From an uncultured Alphaproteobacteria bacterium (GTDB taxonomy: Bacteria; Pseudomonadota; Alphaproteobacteria; RF32; CAG-239): 64,000 bases of DNA. Within the stretch, counting starts at the first letter, position 1. Each line of letters starts with the position of its first letter. This document shows positions 33,962-43,190 of the stretch, one piece after another. The notes under the pieces were generated by a model. It was not told the DNA's origin. It saw nothing but the letters and a program-made list of their open reading frames with translations, and ran no database searches. The translations under genes were made by a program, and so were the position numbers. The DNA lies in assembly GCA_934254925.1 (NCBI GenBank), contig CAKQMD010000003.1, positions 1-64,000 on the forward strand, written 5' to 3'.

Positions 33962-35725
33962 ATGCAGACAAACGTCTTCAAATTTTTGTGGAAATACCTG
34001 TCGAAGCTGAAGTTTTTGTTTTTCAGTGTCCTGCTGATGATCTCTTTGGGAGAAATCTGTACCCGGATTGCGCTTTATTACGGGGCGGAAATCGTCAACG
34101 TCATCTCGGTATCTGACAAAGACGCCTCTCTGCTGCGCCAGGCTTTGGCTTATGCCGGTCTTGCCGCCGTATTCCTTTTTGGCAAAGGTTTTCTGCTAAA
34201 CGTTATGATTTTTCTGGAAGCGCGTTTCCTTCCCGTCTACATGAGCCGTATTGCCAAAGACTTGTTTGCTTATGCCCATAACCATTCCACGGCCTTTTTT
34301 GCCGAGGAGATGGCCGGGAATATTTCCGGCAAAATCAAAACCATCATTGACAGCAGTTACGGCATTTATTATCAGGTTTTGTGGGGCTTCATTTCGCCTC
34401 TGATTGCGCTTGGCACCAGTTTTTTGTTCATTTATCGCATCAATGTCGAGTTGTCGCTGATCATGCTGTTTTTAAATATTGCCCTGATCGTCGTCCTATG
34501 GTTTTTAAGCCGACGTTTGTCGCCTTATTCCGAGACGCGTGCCCGGGCCATGAGCGAGGCTAACGGCATTTTGGTCGACAGCATCACCAATTCCTCCCTG
34601 GTCAAAAACTTCAGCAATTACCTTTTTGAGAAGAAGCATTATTATGCAGCCATGAAAAAGGCTGCTCTGGCAGATCGTCGCGAAACCCGCCAATTTGCCG
34701 TCCTCTTCATTTCTCAGGGAACAATCCGTTCCACGCTGCAGGCCGTTTTTTATGCCCTGCCTTTGTGGTATTGGTACCAAGGCGAAATAAACGTCGCCCA
34801 ATATGTGCTGATTCAGAGCCTTATCCTTACCCTGTCAAATATTTACAACAACATTTCCATGAATTTTCTGCAGTTTTTCAAGAACTACGGCGGCATTCGC
34901 GACGGGCTGATTTTGTTGTCAAAACCCTGTGAGGTCCTTGATTGTCCAGGCGCGGCGGAACTCCGTCCGAAAGAGGCTTCGGTTGATTTTTGCGATGTTT
35001 ATTATCACTACAAAGGCAATAAGCCGCTGTTTGAAAATTTCAGCCTGCAAATCGCCGCCGGAGAAAAAATCGGTTTGGTCGGCCGTTCGGGGTCTGGAAA
35101 ATCAACCTTGGTCAAATTGCTGTCGCGTTATTATGACGTGCAAAAGGGGGAAATCTTGCTGGGCGGCGTTAACGTCTCCCGCGTAACGCAGGATTCTTTG
35201 CGCCGGCAGATTGCCTTTATTCCTCAAGATCCCAGCCTGTTTAACCGCACGATCATGGAAAACATTCGCTACGGCAACCTCAAAGCCACGGACGATGAGG
35301 TGATTACCGCTGCTAAAAAAGCCTATTGTCATGATTTTATCATGGCTTTGCCGCACGGGTATCAAAGCAAGGTCGGCGAGCGCGGCGTCATGCTTTCAGG
35401 CGGGGAACGACAGCGGATTGCCATTGCCCGTGCCATTTTGAAGAATGCTCCGATTCTGGTGTTGGACGAGGCCACCTCAGCTTTGGACAGTGAGAGCGAA
35501 AAGTTCATTCAGGATTCGCTGAAAGAATTGATGAAAGGCAAAACTGTTATTGCCATCGCCCACCGTTTGTCGACCCTGCGCGAAATGGATCGGATCGTTG
35601 TCATGGATGCTGGACGCATTGTCGAAAGCGGCAGTCACAAGGCCCTGATTCGCAAAAAAGGCGCTTATTGCAGTTTCTACCGCATGCAGGCCGACGGTTT
35701 CTTAAAATCGGACCTTGCCGGTTAG
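33962..35725 (+). CDS. ABC exporter, fused permease and ATPase
   Basis: This half-transporter of about 587 residues has six predicted membrane helices (1-310) followed by an ATPase domain. Walker A is GRSGSGKST, the Q loop lies in AFIPQDPSLFN, the signature is LSGGERQR, Walker B is PILVLDEATSALD and the switch His is in AHRLST. All catalytic residues are present, so it should work as a homodimer exporting a lipid, peptide or drug. MsbA-like and MDR-like members look the same at this level. The ATG at 33962 fits GGAG seven bases upstream better than an earlier GTG. Its end overlaps the convergent kinase gene by four bases. Confidence 0.88.
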   Translation: MQTNVFKFLWKYLSKLKFLFFSVLLMISLGEICTRIALYYGAEIVNVISVSDKDASLLRQALAYAGLAAVFLFGKGFLLNVMIFLEARFLPVYMSRIAKDLFAYAHNHSTAFFAEEMAGNISGKIKTIIDSSYGIYYQVLWGFISPLIALGTSFLFIYRINVELSLIMLFLNIALIVVLWFLSRRLSPYSETRARAMSEANGILVDSITNSSLVKNFSNYLFEKKHYYAAMKKAALADRRETRQFAVLFISQGTIRSTLQAVFYALPLWYWYQGEINVAQYVLIQSLILTLSNIYNNISMNFLQFFKNYGGIRDGLILLSKPCEVLDCPGAAELRPKEASVDFCDVYYHYKGNKPLFENFSLQIAAGEKIGLVGRSGSGKSTLVKLLSRYYDVQKGEILLGGVNVSRVTQDSLRRQIAFIPQDPSLFNRTIMENIRYGNLKATDDEVITAAKKAYCHDFIMALPHGYQSKVGERGVMLSGGERQRIAIARAILKNAPILVLDEATSALDSESEKFIQDSLKELMKGKTVIAIAHRLSTLREMDRIVVMDAGRIVESGSHKALIRKKGAYCSFYRMQADGFLKSDLAG

Positions 35726-37185
35726 GGGGCCAGCTGAAACAGGTTTTTGGGAATGTCGTTAATGGAGACCAAGGCAATGATGATGCAAATCAAGGCATAA
35801 ACCTGCAGCATTTGCGCCAAGGCCCGGTTTTTAAGCGGCGGCAACCGATCTTCATAACGATGGATCAGGGTGTAAATCAGCAGCATCAGCCCGGTGGTGA
35901 TAATCGCCTGTAACCCGAGACCGATCTTGGGAATCTCTTCCGCCCAAGGCTGCAGGATTTTATACAAGAAGGTAAAAAACAACATGTAAACGGCAATCAG
36001 TACTGCCGAGATTTTTTGCATCTTAGTGTCTATAGCGGCCTTTTCCAGCTTTTCCTTCTTGAGGTTTTCGACCGAAATCTGCGAAACCTCCATTCCGCGC
36101 ACCATTTGCGGCGTTTCCTTTTGTTTTTTGATTCCCTGCATGTCGGTGCGAAACTTTTCTTCCGCAATGCACAAACCGCAGCCTTTGGCGGTGAAATAAT
36201 CATGGTCGTGATTTTTTTTGCAGGGTTTGAGGTTGTGTAAGATCTTCCACAGATGGTCTTTCCATTCCTGAGCGCTCGGCCGCGTTGCGCCTTTGACAAA
36301 GGCCCTTTCAAACATTTCCAGGGTCTGCTTGTCAAAATATTCGTGAATACTGTAGGGGTGCGGCGCCTGGTAGCTGTCCGGCCACAATCCGTATGCGTAA
36401 TGATATTGCTCAATACGGTTTTGAATGGTCAGCATGTCGCCGTCGCTTTTGCGCGGCACGCCGGAAAAAGGATGGATGCCGTTGTTGAGAAGCTTGAAGA
36501 TGATGACTGCCAGGGCAAATTTGTCTTGTTCTTCGCCCATCTCGTCGCAGGTTTGGTCCATGCCTTCGGGGTAAATATATTCTTCGCTGACAAATTCCGC
36601 CGGATAACGGTTGTTGTTTTCGCCCTGGATGGAGAATCCGTCGCAGTCTACCATGGCAACCATCATCGATTCTTTGTAGACCGTAATGTTGGAGGGCTTC
36701 ATGTCCACGATGTAATGGCCGCACTGATGCAGCGCCGCCGCCATGGAAGCAACGTTATAGGCGGCGAAAACCCGATAAGCGTATTTTTCCGGCAGTTTCA
36801 ACTTCTTGCGAATGGCTTTTTGCATCAAATGGTCAAGAGAGACTGCCTCATCCATGTTGATCAAAGGCATCAGATAACCGACGCAAAAGCCTTTGTCGTC
36901 TTCCAGCAGCGCCGTCGGCCAGGCAATTTGCGGATATTCTACGCCGTTTTTGACTGCCGGCGGAAAGTTTGGTCGGTTGAGCAGCATGGCTTCCAGTTTT
37001 TTGCGGTTTGTCGCGCTTTTGTTCAAATTGTGAAAAATCTTGGCCACCACGCCCGGTTTACCTTCCTGACGATAAATTTTTCCGGCTGCGCCGCCGCGGT
37101 TGATCAATTCTCCGAGGCGGATTTTTTCAAAACTTCCGTCGGGATAAATGGCGTTGTAATAATTTTCGCTGGCGGTTTCTATCAT
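35722..37185 (-). CDS. Membrane-anchored Ser/Thr protein kinase-like protein (YegI-like)
   Basis: This protein of about 487 residues has a protein-kinase-like domain (about 10-300). It shows a glycine loop INRGGAAGKIY, the catalytic loop HYIVDMKPSNI (the HRD Arg replaced) and DCDGF in place of DFG. A Cys/His cluster follows (CKKNHDHDYF, GCGLC, about 325-345) that may bind metal. Two or three C-terminal membrane helices lie at about 390-480. The ATG at 37185 overlaps the phosphatase stop codon (ATGA). With the phosphatase and vWA genes it forms the vWA-PP2C-kinase triad known as YegL-YegK-YegI or TerY-P. Confidence 0.82.
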   Translation of the reverse strand: MIETASENYYNAIYPDGSFEKIRLGELINRGGAAGKIYRQEGKPGVVAKIFHNLNKSATNRKKLEAMLLNRPNFPPAVKNGVEYPQIAWPTALLEDDKGFCVGYLMPLINMDEAVSLDHLMQKAIRKKLKLPEKYAYRVFAAYNVASMAAALHQCGHYIVDMKPSNITVYKESMMVAMVDCDGFSIQGENNNRYPAEFVSEEYIYPEGMDQTCDEMGEEQDKFALAVIIFKLLNNGIHPFSGVPRKSDGDMLTIQNRIEQYHYAYGLWPDSYQAPHPYSIHEYFDKQTLEMFERAFVKGATRPSAQEWKDHLWKILHNLKPCKKNHDHDYFTAKGCGLCIAEEKFRTDMQGIKKQKETPQMVRGMEVSQISVENLKKEKLEKAAIDTKMQKISAVLIAVYMLFFTFLYKILQPWAEEIPKIGLGLQAIITTGLMLLIYTLIHRYEDRLPPLKNRALAQMLQVYALICIIIALVSINDIPKNLFQLAP

Positions 37186-37928
37186 AGTTTGACCCATAAA
37201 AGCGTTTTGTCGTCAGAATTGAGCTTTTGAGCCCGCGGCGTATTGAGCGTATTGCGCAGGGCCCGTTCGGATTTTGATTTAAGAGAGCTGTTGCAGAGAA
37301 AGTCATTGATCGGCGGAATAAAGCCTTTGTCGATTTCCTGGAAGTCGTTACAGAAGGAAAAATTCGTCAGCCCGTCGCTCATCAAAAACAGGTTTTTGGC
37401 GTTTTCAAATTCCGTAAACCGCAGATTTTCGAGCCATTCGTTTTGCGTATAAAAATAGGTCTCGCAGGAAAAACGGCCGTTTTCCGGCCGGGAAACGACA
37501 AAGTTGTCGCAGGCCTGGTCATAAATGGCAATCGCCGCGCCGTCGCCGATGTGGAAGAAAAGCCCCCGATTGTCGTGAACAACCGCCCCGACGACCGTTG
37601 CGGCAAAATGCTCAATATTTTCATCGTTTTTTCCGGCGTTGAGACGATGTAGGGAAAGCCTTTGCCGAGCGGTGGCAATGGCTTTGGTAACATAAACGCG
37701 CATATGGTTGAAGTCGGCATTTTTAAGCATGTTGCAGACGATTTCGCAGACGATTCTGGCGCCCACTTTGCCGTATCTGGCCGACCCGGCGCCGTCCGAT
37801 ACCACGGCGACAAAGTTTTTCCCCCGCGCATGCTGGTAACAATCCTGGCAGGCCAGGCCCATCGTGCTGTGCAGGGGGCCGGTGACGCTGGCGGCGGCCA
37901 CTTTGATATGTGCCGTCTTACTCTTCAT
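37182..37928 (-). CDS. PP2C-type protein phosphatase (YegK-like)
   Basis: This 248-residue phosphatase has the PP2C metal-binding pattern: VVSDGAGSARYGKVGA (about 38-53), a central FFHIGDGAAIAIYD and LFLMSDGLTNF with the third acidic block. PP2C enzymes use two metal ions to remove phosphate from Ser/Thr. Its start overlaps the vWA gene by 11 bases and its stop overlaps the kinase start by four, so the three are translated as a unit. It probably reverses phosphorylation by the partner kinase. Confidence 0.85.
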   Translation of the reverse strand: MKSKTAHIKVAAASVTGPLHSTMGLACQDCYQHARGKNFVAVVSDGAGSARYGKVGARIVCEIVCNMLKNADFNHMRVYVTKAIATARQRLSLHRLNAGKNDENIEHFAATVVGAVVHDNRGLFFHIGDGAAIAIYDQACDNFVVSRPENGRFSCETYFYTQNEWLENLRFTEFENAKNLFLMSDGLTNFSFCNDFQEIDKGFIPPINDFLCNSSLKSKSERALRNTLNTPRAQKLNSDDKTLLWVKL

Positions 37929-38607
37929 CCCAATCGCCTGTATCTTCGAGTAAGTCCGGAACGTTCGGAGCGGCTTTTGAGATGCAGGAAACGCTGCGGC
38001 TGAGCCAAAGGAAAAATTCGGTAAATTTCAAGCCGGTAAGTCTTTTCGGCGACATTAGCGAGAACTTTGCCAACTTGTCGAGATTGGCACCTTGAGTTCC
38101 CACCGCATGCACCACGACTTTTTTGTTTTTTTGCGCAAACCGGCATTTTTCCGCCACGATTTCCCAGTCATAATCCGTCGGTTCACCGTCGCTGATAAGA
38201 AAAATCCAGGGCCTTTTGGAAGTAATGCCGCAGCTGTCATAAAGACATTTCTGTTCTTCGATTTTTTGCAAAGCCAGTTCCATGGCCTTGCCCAGCGGGG
38301 TCAGTCCGCCGGCTTCCATGGTCGGCGCTTCAAAGTTCATGGCGTCAATCCAGTCCGAGGAAATGACCGCTTCGTCTTTTCCGAAAGCTTTGATGATCAG
38401 CAATTGCACGCGCGAACTGGCATCGATGTCTTCCTTAAGCTCTTTTTCCAAAGCTTTCAGACCGGCGTTCAGTTGTTTGATCGGTTCGCCGCGCATAGAT
38501 CCGGAACAGTCCAGTACCAGGACACAGGGCGTTCTTTCGTTGGCGTTGTCGGCAAATTCCACATAAGGGATCATCTCCTCGCCGAAATTGTTTTCTTGCG
38601 CAACCAT
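37918..38607 (-). CDS. vWA-domain protein (TerY/YegL-like)
   Basis: This 229-residue protein is one von Willebrand factor A domain. The metal-ion-dependent adhesion site is complete: DCSGSMRG (about 34-41) for the DxSxS motif, the Thr in GGLTPLGKAM and the Asp in ISDGEPTD. Proteins of this kind are encoded with PP2C phosphatases and kinases in tellurium-resistance-related and YegL-type signalling clusters, where the vWA protein may be the scaffold or phosphorylation target. It is first in the three-gene unit. Confidence 0.87.
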   Translation of the reverse strand: MVAQENNFGEEMIPYVEFADNANERTPCVLVLDCSGSMRGEPIKQLNAGLKALEKELKEDIDASSRVQLLIIKAFGKDEAVISSDWIDAMNFEAPTMEAGGLTPLGKAMELALQKIEEQKCLYDSCGITSKRPWIFLISDGEPTDYDWEIVAEKCRFAQKNKKVVVHAVGTQGANLDKLAKFSLMSPKRLTGLKFTEFFLWLSRSVSCISKAAPNVPDLLEDTGDWDEE

Positions 38608-38625
38608 GTTTTTAGCCTCTTGTTG

Positions 38626-38751
38626 TTAACGACGCGGATAAATGTGCGGATAACCGCTTCCCGGCACCGGTTCGGGACGAGAGGTTTTTCCACAGGCACT
38701 TAATGACAAAAGCACTGCCAAAACTGCCGCAAACACACATATAGATTTCAT
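38626..38751 (-). CDS. Small LptM-like lipoprotein
   Basis: This encodes only 41 residues: a type II signal peptide MKSICVFAAVLAVLLSLSAC and a mature tail beginning CGKTSRPEPVP and ending GYPHIYPRR. The CG start and proline- and tyrosine-rich tail match the short LptM/YifL-type lipoproteins found before lysA in Alphaproteobacteria. LptM helps mature the LPS translocon LptD. AAGGA stands eight bases before the ATG. It precedes the vWA gene by 19 bases here rather than lysA, so the local order has been rearranged. Confidence 0.7.
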   Translation of the reverse strand: MKSICVFAAVLAVLLSLSACGKTSRPEPVPGSGYPHIYPRR

Positions 38752-38836
38752 AGCTTCATCCTTATCGCTTGTATCTCTGATATTTCTGTTTATATTATAC
38801 GGATAAGAGTTAAGCAACAATTAAGAGGCCGGAAGC

Positions 38837-39367
38837 ATGTTAAAAAAATATCTAACGGTTTTGGCTGCGTCGCTGCTGTTTTTTCCTTGTGCGGCTGCGG
38901 CGGAAAGCAATTTAAACATTTATGACCAACCGCGGGAACTCCCTTCCACGCCGATCACCCATGAATCCGGCAAAAAACTGAAAATGACCGATTTTCAGGG
39001 CGATTTTGTCATTCTGGTCATCTGGTCGCGCTATTGCGCTCCTTGCGTCAAGGAGTTGGACAATCTGCAAATTTTTGCCGACAAAGTCAAAGATGATCGG
39101 ATTCGGGTGGTGTTGCTTTCCAAGACCAGCGAATGGAACAACCTGGACGAAGAACGCCGTTTTTTGAAGAAATATGACGCCGCCGGCTTGGAGATTTATA
39201 ACGACGATCAAGGCAAATTGGCGGAGAACTTGGGTATCTTCCGCTTTCCCAATACGGTGCTGATCAATACCAAAGGGCAGGAGATCGGACGGATTCGCGG
39301 TTCCGTGGAATGGGACGATCCAGATGTTATCGACTATATCTACAAACTAAAGGCTCAACACGGATAA
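38837..39367 (+). CDS. TlpA-like thioredoxin-fold protein
   Basis: This 176-residue exported protein has a signal peptide (about 1-22, ending AAA|E). It has a thioredoxin/AhpC-TSA fold with the redox site WSRYCAPCVKEL (Cys about 70 and 73) and the cis-Pro segment FRFPNTVLIN. TlpA proteins reduce periplasmic disulfides, for example in cytochrome c maturation; the CAPC pair fits this. The next gene starts four bases later, so they probably share a transcript although their functions differ. Confidence 0.85.
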   Translation: MLKKYLTVLAASLLFFPCAAAAESNLNIYDQPRELPSTPITHESGKKLKMTDFQGDFVILVIWSRYCAPCVKELDNLQIFADKVKDDRIRVVLLSKTSEWNNLDEERRFLKKYDAAGLEIYNDDQGKLAENLGIFRFPNTVLINTKGQEIGRIRGSVEWDDPDVIDYIYKLKAQHG

Positions 39368-39370
39368 GCC

Positions 39371-39805
39371 ATGAAGGACAAACAATACATCAGCTGGGAA
39401 GAGTTTCACCGTCACGTCAAACAATTGGCCGAAAAAATCAGAGAGGAAGGCGTTTATCGCCAAATCATCGCCGTCAGCCGCGGCGGTCTGCTTCCGGCCG
39501 GAACTTTGGCTTATGAATTAAACATCAGAAACTGCCAAAGCCTGAACATGGTCAGTTATGACGGTGCTGCCGCCCGTCGGGACGAAGACGTGGAAATTTT
39601 GGATACCGGCCTGCAGGCGGATGAACAAACGCTGATTGTCGATGACCTTTCCGACAGCGGCAGGACCTTTCGCCTGTTGCGTCGTTTGTATCCCAAGGCC
39701 CGTTACGTCACGGTTTACAGCAAACCTGCCGGCCGCAGCCAAGTGGATCTCTGCGCCGTCGAATTGCCAGACCGTTGGGTAGTTTTTCCTTGGGACGTCG
39801 AATAA
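39371..39805 (+). CDS. Xanthine phosphoribosyltransferase-like protein (Gpt-like)
   Basis: This 144-residue type I phosphoribosyltransferase salvages a purine base using PRPP. The PRPP-binding loop is VDDLSDSGRT (about 91-100), and AVSRGGLLPAG (about 35-45) is the pyrophosphate loop. A YISWEEFHRHVKQLA start and a WVVFPWDVE end closely follow the Escherichia coli Gpt layout. The substrate is most likely xanthine or guanine. It ends ten bases from the convergent PilT-like gene. Confidence 0.83.
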   Translation: MKDKQYISWEEFHRHVKQLAEKIREEGVYRQIIAVSRGGLLPAGTLAYELNIRNCQSLNMVSYDGAAARRDEDVEILDTGLQADEQTLIVDDLSDSGRTFRLLRRLYPKARYVTVYSKPAGRSQVDLCAVELPDRWVVFPWDVE

Positions 39806-39815
39806 GCCCCAAAAG

Positions 39816-40778
39816 TCAAATATCCGGGAAGAGGCTCATGCCGCGGCTCATGCGCGTCATCTGCATTTCTATGGACGTTGCCAGATTGAGGCGGCCGCTT
39901 TTGATAATGCCGCGTACCTGGTCGCCTTTTGTGGTGTCCGGATTGGCAAACAAAAAAGTGGTTGCCGGTTTTTTGATGGTGACCCCGGCCAAAACCTGGT
40001 GCAAAACGCCGAGCATGCCGCGGGAGAAGAGGTCATAAGCCAACTCTTCGCTCATGGAGGTTGAGGCAGCATATTTCACTACCGAGGTAATGGCATCGGT
40101 GACGTTGTTGGCATGAATCGTCGACAAAACCAAATGCCCGGATGTCGCCGCCCGCAGAACTTCGCTGGCGGTTTCCGGCGTCAGGATTTCGCCCACCAAG
40201 ATATAACGCGGCTTGGAACGCAGGGCCGATTTTAAGGATTCGCCCCATTGGCCGTTTTCCGGCACGGTTTGCTTACAAAGTCCGAGGCCGCCTCGCAGCG
40301 AGTGATAAACGCCGTCCAACGGCTGTTCCGTCGGGTCTTCAATCGTGTAGGCGAAACCGCCTTCGGTATTAAGATATTCTTTCAGCAGACTGGAGATGGA
40401 AGTCGTTTTGCCTTGTCCTGTCGGTCCTGACCATAAGATCAAGCCGGAGGTGTTGCTCAGTGACAGCAGATAATGCGCCAATTCCGGCGGAAAACCGAGG
40501 GAACTGAAAGCCGGCACCTGCGGCGGCATTTTGCGGGCGCAATATTGAATACCGTAAATGCTTTTTGTTCGTTCAATGCGGTAAAACAGGCCTTCATACA
40601 AAATAGAGTAGCTGGGGTTTTCGCCGTCCCAGGTCTTTTCGAGCAGTTCGATGAACTCTTTCAGATCGTCCGGTTCGATAATTGCCAGGCCGTTCGGCGT
40701 CCTTTTGTCTGAAATAAACGCTTGTTTGTCCGGCGTAATATAAATGTCGGAAAAGACGATGTCGTTGATTTTTGCCAT
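39816..40778 (-). CDS. PilT-like pilus ATPase (type IVb retraction or DotB-like)
   Basis: This 320-residue secretion ATPase has Walker A GPTGQGKTT (118-126), the Asp box TIEDPTEQP, Walker B ILVGEILTPETA and the His box TSGHLVLSTIHAN. The size and the lack of a large N-terminal domain are those of PilT-type retraction ATPases; the R64 plasmid PilT and DotB of Dot/Icm systems are similar. The rest of the pilus genes lie on the same strand beyond the convergent sulfatase-family gene. It probably powers filament disassembly or subunit recycling in that pilus system. Confidence 0.82.
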   Translation of the reverse strand: MAKINDIVFSDIYITPDKQAFISDKRTPNGLAIIEPDDLKEFIELLEKTWDGENPSYSILYEGLFYRIERTKSIYGIQYCARKMPPQVPAFSSLGFPPELAHYLLSLSNTSGLILWSGPTGQGKTTSISSLLKEYLNTEGGFAYTIEDPTEQPLDGVYHSLRGGLGLCKQTVPENGQWGESLKSALRSKPRYILVGEILTPETASEVLRAATSGHLVLSTIHANNVTDAITSVVKYAASTSMSEELAYDLFSRGMLGVLHQVLAGVTIKKPATTFLFANPDTTKGDQVRGIIKSGRLNLATSIEMQMTRMSRGMSLFPDI

Positions 40779-40883
40779 ATTTCACCTCGAATCAAAAATT
40801 TTCTGAGTATAAGTCTAGCAAAACTATCTTAATAAAACTTAAAAGACGTTAAGATAACGCATCAACCAGTGACGCAGGAAAAA

Positions 40884-42323
40884 ATGCCGCAGACTTTGTT
40901 GTTTTTGTTTATTGTCAGTTTAGAACCGCTGCTGATGCATTTGCAGTTGTTTCCGCATATCGATTTTGGCAGCGCTTATGCCTTTGTCGTTTATTTTCAG
41001 GCATTGTTGTTTTTCGGCTTTTTGCTGACGCTGCGGCGACGTTGGGGAATTACCTTTTTTGTTGCGGAAGCGTTGGTCTTTTGGCTGTTGTTGCTTTATC
41101 ATCGTCATTTTGAAGATCCCCTGACGCTGACGATTGCGACGACGCAATTATATGAAGGGCTGACTTTTGCCGGCAAGAGCCCGCGGTCTTTATGGAATTG
41201 GCAGATCGGACTTGTATTGGTCGCGCTGCTGTTTAAAATCGTTTTCATGAAGCGTTGGTATCGCCCCTTATACCCGGCCGGTTTGTTTCGCTTGGTGTTT
41301 TTTGTGCCTTTTCTGGCCTTGGGCGTCGTCACTTTCCGCAACTTTCACCGTCAGCCGTTCTATAACATGGATTTTCGGATTTATGCTGCCAGTCTGGGGT
41401 ATCCGCAAGCCTGGATTTATGAGGTCTTTACTACCCTGGACCGCAGCCTTCTGATCGACAAGACCGTGGAGGCCTCCGCCGAAACCCTTGAGACCTTGCC
41501 GCCGGAACTTCAAGGCTTGTCCCTGCCGAACAACGTTTATTTGATTCAGGTGGAAAGTTTTGACTACCAAGCTTTCAGCGCGCGGGTCAATCAGAAGCCG
41601 CTGATGCCTTTTTTGAACCAAATCGCCGATTCCGCGGTGGTCTACCACTTGACGGATGCGCCGCATTATGCCTCGTCCAACGTTGATTTTACGATTTTGA
41701 CCGGCGCGACCAATTCCCGAGATTTTTACATGGTGATGTATTACCTGCATCCCTGGAAGGTTTATCGGGAAGTAGAAACCCTGCCGAAGATCATGCGACA
41801 AAAGGGCTATTATAACAGTTTTTACCATGGTTTTACCCGTCGTTTTTATGAGCGCGGCGTCAATTATGAACGAATGGCCTTTGATCGCCTTTATTTCAGT
41901 GAAGACCTGCCCATAACCGCAAAAGAAGGCAAATGGGGTTACCGTGATGCGGATCTTTTGTCCTTTGTGAGCGAAGACAACCGCAAAAATCCGGCGCCCA
42001 AGAAGTTCAATTTCATCATTACCGTCAGTTCACACGAACCTTTTGAAGTCGGCGAAATCCATCGGAAACCTTTTTCTCGTCCCGGAAATCGCCGAGAGCT
42101 CTATTATAACAGCATGAATTATGTGGACCAAGCGCTGCAACGTCTGATAACCCAAGCGCCGAACGATTCTTTGTTTATTGTTTATTCTGATCACGCGGCC
42201 GACGTTCTGGAAAAAGAAGACACGCTGCTGCTGATTTATGACAAACGCGCCACGCGCCCTCATCGCAGTACCTATAGTTTTTATAAGATGCCGTTGCTGA
42301 TCAAAACCTTGCTCAAACAATAA
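40884..42323 (+). CDS. Membrane sulfatase-superfamily protein (LtaS/phosphoglycerol-transferase-like)
   Basis: This protein of about 479 residues has four to five N-terminal membrane helices (about 5-160) and a periplasmic alkaline-phosphatase-superfamily domain. IQVESFD holds the first metal Glu. SSNVDFTILTG surrounds the presumed nucleophile, FYHGFTRRFYERG is the conserved HG region, and YSDHAADV supplies metal Asp and His. Family members move phosphoglycerol or phosphoethanolamine onto envelope polymers. The ATG at 40884 has AGGA upstream; a GTG five codons earlier is possible. It splits the PilT-like gene from the other pilus genes. Confidence 0.8.
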   Translation: MPQTLLFLFIVSLEPLLMHLQLFPHIDFGSAYAFVVYFQALLFFGFLLTLRRRWGITFFVAEALVFWLLLLYHRHFEDPLTLTIATTQLYEGLTFAGKSPRSLWNWQIGLVLVALLFKIVFMKRWYRPLYPAGLFRLVFFVPFLALGVVTFRNFHRQPFYNMDFRIYAASLGYPQAWIYEVFTTLDRSLLIDKTVEASAETLETLPPELQGLSLPNNVYLIQVESFDYQAFSARVNQKPLMPFLNQIADSAVVYHLTDAPHYASSNVDFTILTGATNSRDFYMVMYYLHPWKVYREVETLPKIMRQKGYYNSFYHGFTRRFYERGVNYERMAFDRLYFSEDLPITAKEGKWGYRDADLLSFVSEDNRKNPAPKKFNFIITVSSHEPFEVGEIHRKPFSRPGNRRELYYNSMNYVDQALQRLITQAPNDSLFIVYSDHAADVLEKEDTLLLIYDKRATRPHRSTYSFYKMPLLIKTLLKQ

Positions 42324-42349
42324 GCCTAAGTTTCAGCAATATATTGTCC

Positions 42350-42378
42350 TAAAAAAGCCCTGCCACAAGGGCAGGGCC
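42350..42378 (-). terminator. Terminator of pilin gene 4
   Basis: On the minus strand GCCCTGCC pairs with GGCAGGGC (42357-42377) across a five-base loop and is followed by six T residues. It lies about 25 bases after the stop of the last pilin gene. Confidence 0.9.
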
Positions 42379-42401
42379 GGAGAAGATCCGCTGACGCGAG
42401 G

Positions 42402-43013
42402 TTAGTAATAGGTCCAAAGAATGCTGTTGTTGGTGTCCTTGGAGGCGCATTCGGCTGCAGCCTGTCCCAGCGAAATGGGGAGCTCGGTCGTAAGGGTTGT
42501 GCCGCCGGGTGTATGAACATTACCGCCCCCGGAAGAAACGTCCTCATCCCCTCCGTCGGAAGAGCTGCCGGAAGAACCGCTGCTGACTTGAATACTGTAC
42601 AAACCTTCAGTACCCCAGTCGGAAGATGCCAGAGAAGTACAAGTTTCGCGTCCCAAGCCTTTGAACTCGATTTGGAAACGTGCCACGTTGCCATCCTGAG
42701 CCTTGACGACAACGTCACCGCCGAAGGCATTGACGAACTTTTTGGAAGTTTGCACCATGTCTTGCGGCAAAATATTGTATTGATAAGCCGTTTCCGTGGT
42801 CAAACCCGCATAACTGGAAGCCGTGGCATAGGCCGTCCGAATGTTGATCAATAACATCGACATTTGATCCTGCGCCTTGGTCAGCTTAAATTTGGCCATG
42901 GCTTTGGAATAACCGGAAATACCGCCGACCGACAAGACACCGATAATGGCCAGCACGCCGAGCATTTCCACCATGGAACGTCCGGCTTGTTCGATTTTTG
43001 TGAATGTTAACAT
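42402..43013 (-). CDS. Type IVb prepilin, paralogue 4 (PilS-like)
   Basis: This encodes 203 residues. A short leader ending in Gly precedes RSMVEMLGVLAIIGVLS, the hydrophobic pilin helix; prepilin peptidase would cut between Gly and Arg, leaving the conserved Glu at position 5. The first 110 residues are nearly the same as in the other three copies. The C-terminal half differs and has a Ser/Gly/Asp-rich insertion around residues 150-170. Two cysteines (RETC and ECASKD) could form the D-region disulfide. It ends WTYY. It has its own promoter and terminator, so it can be expressed separately. Confidence 0.88.
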   Translation of the reverse strand: MLTFTKIEQAGRSMVEMLGVLAIIGVLSVGGISGYSKAMAKFKLTKAQDQMSMLLINIRTAYATASSYAGLTTETAYQYNILPQDMVQTSKKFVNAFGGDVVVKAQDGNVARFQIEFKGLGRETCTSLASSDWGTEGLYSIQVSSGSSGSSSDGGDEDVSSGGGNVHTPGGTTLTTELPISLGQAAAECASKDTNNSILWTYY

Positions 43014-43053
43014 GATCTTTCTCCTTAAAAAAAATTTTTCACTCTATAGGGAA

Positions 43054-43082
43054 ATTATAGCAAAGCCCCTTAACGGCGACAA
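43054..43082 (-). promoter_or_regulatory. Sigma-70 promoter of pilin gene 4
   Basis: On the minus strand TTGTCG (43077-43082) and TATAAT (43054-43059) are separated by exactly 17 bases, 41 bases before the pilin ATG. The terminator of the preceding pilin gene lies just upstream, so this gene is an independent unit. Confidence 0.7.
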
Positions 43083-43141
43083 TATCTCCTTAGCCATAAA
43101 AAGGGATCAGAGGATTATAACTTTAGTTATTCCGAAGTTAT

Positions 43142-43168
43142 AAAAAAGGCCCTGATAAAACAGGGCCC
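43142..43168 (-). terminator. Terminator of pilin gene 3
   Basis: GGCCCTG pairs with CAGGGCC across a six-base loop and is followed by six T residues on the minus strand. It lies about 23 bases after the stop codon of the third pilin gene. Confidence 0.88.
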
Positions 43169-43190
43169 GATCAGAGGAGTCAAAAAGAAA

